Origin: Strigamia acuminata
Taxonomy: Eukaryota > Arthropoda > Chilopoda > Geophilomorpha > Linotaeniidae
Reading direction: 5' to 3'
Length of the DNA: 64,000 nt
Assembly (NCBI GenBank): GCA_949358305.1
Contig: OX442315.1
Coordinates: 27,430,427-27,494,426 of the forward strand
The notes below the pieces were generated by a model. The model saw only the letters and a program-made list of their open reading frames with translations, searched no databases and had not been told where the DNA came from. The translations under genes and the position numbers were made by a program. Below are positions 60,476 to 64,000 of this stretch, piece after piece; positions within the stretch are counted from its first letter, which is position 1; every line of letters starts with the position of its first letter.

Positions 60476-63400
60476 TCGAAACATGTCAGTTATGATCTTG
60501 ACTGCTTTTTCAAACTCAGCTGTTGACACTGGTTTGTCCTTTTTAGAGGAAGGGCAGTCTTTTTGCCAATGCCCTAATTTTTTGCATAAATTGCATGGAT
60601 CAGTGGCAGGCGATTTCTTTTTCGTTGCTGCTGGCGAGGCAGAACGAGAACGAGCGTCAGACCGGCGCTCTGGCGACACCGCAGGTGACTTTGAATTCCT
60701 TTCGGTATTCACCTTTGATGCGTCAAATGAAACATTTTTTGGTTTCATCCTTGGCTTCCATTTGCCCGCAACGGGGTTATTTTTTGCTAACAACGCCGCT
60801 GCTTTGGCCAATAAAGCCATCGTCTCGTCTCCTGTTTCCTCCTCCTCTTCAGCTTCTTCAGCTTCAGACGACGGAGTTTCAGCTCCAGTTATATTTGCGT
60901 GTAACTTAGGGACTGAATGAGGATTTTTGACGTCCTTTTTGGAAGATTCTTTTTTCGAACTCTTCTCATCCACTTCGTCTAGAAAGTCTTCGTAACTAGG
61001 TGGCTGCAACAATTTCAAACCATTAAAGGTTTCATTGTTTTGCTCAGCGAGTCTTTTCTCTCGCTTTAAGTACGCTGACCTTTCGGCTTCTGTAAGATAA
61101 GCTTTGTACTTTTCGTCAATGCGCAATTGATTGACTTCCATGAATTCGTTTAACTCGGAGAATTTCCCCGGGTCGGGAGCGTCCGACATCATCAGAATAT
61201 TTTTACTATATTCTGTGAGGCCAGCTCTAAACTGATCATCTGCTGTTGCATCAGTAACAGCATGTGGCATTCTGCCAAGCAGATTCTCTGCTCTTAGCAT
61301 GTACGAATGTAAGCTTTCGCCTTTTCGTTGCTTAAGACATCTCCAGAGCGTTTTGATGTCTTCGCTCGATTCACCAAATTTAAACATAAATTGTTTAACG
61401 AAGTCATCCCACTTCGTGAAGTCTTTCCTGCGAAACCACTCCTTGACACCGCCAACTAGTATTCTTGGTACTAGATGGGCCAATGCACCTTCACAGCTAA
61501 AACTGTGAACTTTGCCTAGTTCGAATATTTCCAGCAAGAGGTTTGACCCTGCTTGCCAATTTCCATTATAGGCATGTGGGATAACTCGATCCCATCTAAT
61601 GAACTTTTCATCTGTTGTTTGATGAGTCCATTTATCAGAAGTAAATTCACTTATTTTTTGCAAAATAATTTTATCCCTTCTGCTTTTTCGCTGTTGTTGA
61701 GCATTTTGCCTCAACAACTGGTCAATCTCATCTTTCGTGTAGAAATCGGGTCTTTGAGTTCTACTACGTGTTCTGTGACGAGATCGCCCTCTCACACTGG
61801 GACGTGAGGAATCTGTATCTGACGCAGATTCATGATTCGGATTTGGCGGCGGATCAGGGTCCGGAGGATCGTCGCCATCTGGCGGACGACGGTCTCCATT
61901 TGGTGGTCCCCTTCCATTTCGATTGCCATTCGAATTGTGGTCACGTGAGTGGCCACCTCCATGTCCATCTGAACTATCTCCACCTGGTGGGTCACCACCT
62001 GGCGGATTTCCACGGTATCTCGGCCCATCACGGATGTCGTTATGACAATCTCGTTTTGGTGAGCCTTCTCGCGGATTATCGTGTGACCGTCCACGATCGT
62101 GTGGTTTCTCACGTTCTTTATTCTTTTTCTCTAGCATTCCGATTAATCGGTCGCTATTGCTAAAGAATCGATCCGAATCTTGCGTAACTTTTGGGGAATG
62201 ATATTCGGTCGGGTCTGGTTGTCGCTTTCGCTTTTTGCGACTGTGATGACTGTTACGGCTTCCACGACTACTGCGTGAGTCATCACTGTCAGTCCAACTT
62301 GATTGTCGACTGACTTTTGGTTTAGCTGATGTTAAATCAATCAACTCAGGTGATTTGGAAGCACCTTTTTGCAAAACTGGGGCTGGCTTTGCAAAATTAT
62401 CTTCGCCACAAACGTCTTGTACTTTTTGTACTACTACTGCAAAGTTCTCTTGTACCGTCAATAGATCTGCGCGAAGAATTTCGTTTTCACGAGCTTGCGC
62501 AGCTAAGTCGGCACGTAATAACTGCTCTGCAGTACTTTGACTTTTGGCGGCTAGACCAGCATCAATTACGGACTGCTGTCGAGCGAGAAATACTTCGTTT
62601 TCTCGTTGTGCTAATCTCTTAGCTCTTGCTGCTTGCTCTGCAGCATGATTCTCGTAATTTCGAGAAGTGGAGGGAATTACTTCCCTCGCTCGAACTGGGG
62701 CGGTTAGTTCGGCAGTCATTAAATTTGTGTTGGCTTCTCGCAAATTTGCGTTGGCCAATCTCAAATTTTCATTAGCAATTTCTAAATCTTTTTGGGCTTG
62801 ATTTAGTTGCTCGAGCCTTTGTTGTTGCTCTTCGTCAGTAATTAGCCAGGAAGCTTTTTCCTGTTCTAATTGTAACAACTTAACATGGTCATTCGCACGT
62901 TGTTGTTTTAGTTCGGCATTTTGCTGATGCATTTCTGCATGCATTCGCTCGAACTCTGCTTGCAAGCTTGTTCTGACGATTTCAACGTCCTTTTGGCTTT
63001 GTTTGCGAACCATAGCTTTGTGGATTTGTTCCACAGTCATTTCGCTAGTGACTTTTACTCCCTCGAGCCTAGCTTGCTCACGGAGTGCGTCCATCATGGT
63101 AACACGCACGGGAGAATGAGAAACTTCCATATTGGAGTTCTCAGAATCTTGCTGTGCTGCACCTTGAACCGGTGATGAATTCAGCGAGTGCTCTGCACTT
63201 GATGATTGAATTCGTAAATTCAAATCATCGTTTTGCGACTTGGAACGGCCACTTCCAGTTGGATTGTTTAAGTCCAACTGGCCGCTTGGCGGGGATGGCT
63301 TTTGTCGCTCCAACGCTTGCGTGAATTCATTCACGATTAACTGTGCCGAGTTACAGTTAGCTGTTTGATCCATAGTTTCAAACAGTTCTTGTGACTCAGT

Positions 63401-63487
63401 CACTTCTTGATCCACGGCTGGTAGATCGATCGCCACTCGTCTCTTCGCTGGTCTGCCTCTCGGTCTCTTTTCGCCTGGAGTCGCCAT
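60464..63487 (-). CDS. gag: gag polyprotein of the Ty3/gypsy element
   Basis: 1007 aa, long for a Ty3/gypsy gag. A Lys/Arg-rich start (GEKRPRGRPAKRR, AT-hook-like) is followed by a long Gln/Glu/Leu-rich coiled coil (about 180-360), an Arg/Ser/Asp/Pro/Gly-rich low-complexity part (about 400-580), a retrotransposon capsid domain (GVKEWFRRKDFTKWDDFVKQF region), an acidic stretch and one zinc knuckle C-x2-C-x4-H-x4-C at 965-978. It forms the particle and packages element RNA. The start is the ATG at 63487, 95 bp after the primer site. Its stop TAG is three codons beyond the slippery site. Confidence 0.93.
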   Translation of the reverse strand: MATPGEKRPRGRPAKRRVAIDLPAVDQEVTESQELFETMDQTANCNSAQLIVNEFTQALERQKPSPPSGQLDLNNPTGSGRSKSQNDDLNLRIQSSSAEHSLNSSPVQGAAQQDSENSNMEVSHSPVRVTMMDALREQARLEGVKVTSEMTVEQIHKAMVRKQSQKDVEIVRTSLQAEFERMHAEMHQQNAELKQQRANDHVKLLQLEQEKASWLITDEEQQQRLEQLNQAQKDLEIANENLRLANANLREANTNLMTAELTAPVRAREVIPSTSRNYENHAAEQAARAKRLAQRENEVFLARQQSVIDAGLAAKSQSTAEQLLRADLAAQARENEILRADLLTVQENFAVVVQKVQDVCGEDNFAKPAPVLQKGASKSPELIDLTSAKPKVSRQSSWTDSDDSRSSRGSRNSHHSRKKRKRQPDPTEYHSPKVTQDSDRFFSNSDRLIGMLEKKNKEREKPHDRGRSHDNPREGSPKRDCHNDIRDGPRYRGNPPGGDPPGGDSSDGHGGGHSRDHNSNGNRNGRGPPNGDRRPPDGDDPPDPDPPPNPNHESASDTDSSRPSVRGRSRHRTRSRTQRPDFYTKDEIDQLLRQNAQQQRKSRRDKIILQKISEFTSDKWTHQTTDEKFIRWDRVIPHAYNGNWQAGSNLLLEIFELGKVHSFSCEGALAHLVPRILVGGVKEWFRRKDFTKWDDFVKQFMFKFGESSEDIKTLWRCLKQRKGESLHSYMLRAENLLGRMPHAVTDATADDQFRAGLTEYSKNILMMSDAPDPGKFSELNEFMEVNQLRIDEKYKAYLTEAERSAYLKREKRLAEQNNETFNGLKLLQPPSYEDFLDEVDEKSSKKESSKKDVKNPHSVPKLHANITGAETPSSEAEEAEEEEETGDETMALLAKAAALLAKNNPVAGKWKPRMKPKNVSFDASKVNTERNSKSPAVSPERRSDARSRSASPAATKKKSPATDPCNLCKKLGHWQKDCPSSKKDKPVSTAEFEKAVKIITDMFRKNL
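60470..60476 (-). promoter_or_regulatory. -1 ribosomal frameshift slippery site (A AAA AAC)
   Basis: In the gag frame the heptamer reads CG-A AAA AAC TTG TAG, the canonical X XXY YYZ form. After a -1 slip, reading continues AAA AAA CTT GTA GAC, exactly the open pol frame. The gag stop lies 4 nt downstream of the heptamer. Confidence 0.9.
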
Positions 63488-63581
63488 TTTTCAAATGAAG
63501 ACAAAGAAAGGATAGAGAAGAAAGATAAGCAAGATAAAAATGGCGGGTAAATTTTAAACTATCAAAATTTATACAATGACT

Positions 63582-63599
63582 ATCCCGGACGGGCCCCCA
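63582..63599 (-). promoter_or_regulatory. primer binding site, tRNA-Pro type
   Basis: TGGGGGCCCGTCCGGGAT in element orientation, 2 nt from the LTR end. It is complementary to a tRNA-Pro 3' end (family sequence ...ATCCCGGACGAGCCC-CCA) with one variant position, which the host tRNA may match. Confidence 0.85.
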
Positions 63600-63601
63600 C
63601 G

Positions 63602-64000
63602 TGCTGCGATCCGGGTTTTTATCCACTTAATTTCTAATAAATTAAGCAGAAACCGCAGGTGAATGCTTTACAAGACTTATATCGCGGCCGAAACTTGTCT
63701 AGGGTTAAGTTTACGGAAATAGGAATAAAAAGACAGTTTATTATGGTAATAAAAATCACACAAATGTTTTATTCGATAAATTACAATATATACTAATTAT
63801 GATTGTGAATATCACAGAATAAAATGAGCGGGAAACAATGAAACAAAGGAAGGGCTTGCAACGACTGTTGCAAGCTACAAAGCGTCAGAAATGGCGCTTA
63901 AACAACTTGAAGTTGTTAGGCGAAGGCAAATTGTCTTCGTTCTACGAACTCACGAACGATGGTCGAAGACGATGGTTCTCGTGGGCTCCTTCTACGGCTC
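63602..64000 (-). repeat. 5' LTR (partial, 399 bp in window)
   Basis: Reads the same as 52494-52892 with a constant offset of 11108; by eye I see no difference in 399 positions. The rest lies outside the window. Confidence 0.92.

Larger units (their letters stand above)
52494..64000 (-). mobile_element. Ty3/gypsy LTR retrotransposon with a third ORF (5' LTR cut by window edge)
   Basis: Reading on the minus strand: 5' LTR (from beyond 64000 to 63602), primer site, gag, -1 frameshift, pol (protease-RT-RNase H-integrase), spliced third ORF, polypurine tract, 3' LTR. Estimated full length about 12.07 kb if both LTRs are 961 bp. All reading frames are open and the comparable LTR parts look identical, so the copy is young and may be active. 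It inserted in integrase-like gene copy 3. Confidence 0.95.

Overview
The window is nuclear DNA from an invertebrate animal. It is AT-rich, intron-dense, most introns are 45-100 bp with GT..AG ends, and nearly every gene is a recognisable single-copy bilaterian orthologue. The gene complement, a DIRS-type retroelement and a Ty3/gypsy element fit an arthropod (a crustacean would be a reasonable guess), but the species cannot be fixed from the sequence. Exon models below were built by hand: each junction has GT/AG, and the phases sum to a multiple of three.

Layout. 1-19.2 kb: gene-free, AT-rich desert with many CACGTG and TGACGTCA palindromes and two strong hairpins. 19.3-22.9 kb: a C/EBP-alpha/slbo-type bZIP gene (minus) head to head with a C/EBP-gamma gene (plus), the same linkage and orientation as vertebrate CEBPA-CEBPG. 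23.0-42.4 kb: dense housekeeping genes: SEH1 nucleoporin (-), NEURL2 (+), ZFTRAF1/CYHR1 (+), TMEM276 (-, with a duplicated alternative last exon), PARP2-like with two N-terminal WWE domains (+), C12orf57/C10 (-), NUDT21/CFIm25 (-, carrying tRNA-Thr in an intron), COG7 (+). Several pairs are head to head with very short shared promoters.

42.4-52.5 kb: a tandem segmental duplication. Each unit carries the 3' end of COG7 plus a minus-strand gene encoding a domesticated retroviral-type integrase (H2C2 zinc finger plus rve fold, second catalytic Asp position lost). Copies 1 and 2 are intact; copy 3 is disrupted. Into unit 3 have inserted a small TIR element with an 8-bp target duplication (46.4 kb), a decayed DIRS-type tyrosine-recombinase retroelement (47.05-51.83 kb) with a textbook internal complementary region, and finally a Ty3/gypsy LTR element.

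52.5-64.0 kb: that LTR element, minus orientation, running off the right edge. Its 3' LTR is complete (961 bp); 399 bp of its 5' LTR lie in the window and look identical, so the insertion is young. It has a tRNA-Pro-type primer site, gag, pol joined by a -1 slippery heptamer (A AAA AAC), and a third, GC-rich, intron-containing ORF of 818 aa that is not env-like and that I do not recognise. This third ORF, the dead-integrase gene family and the DIRS element are the most novel material in the window.
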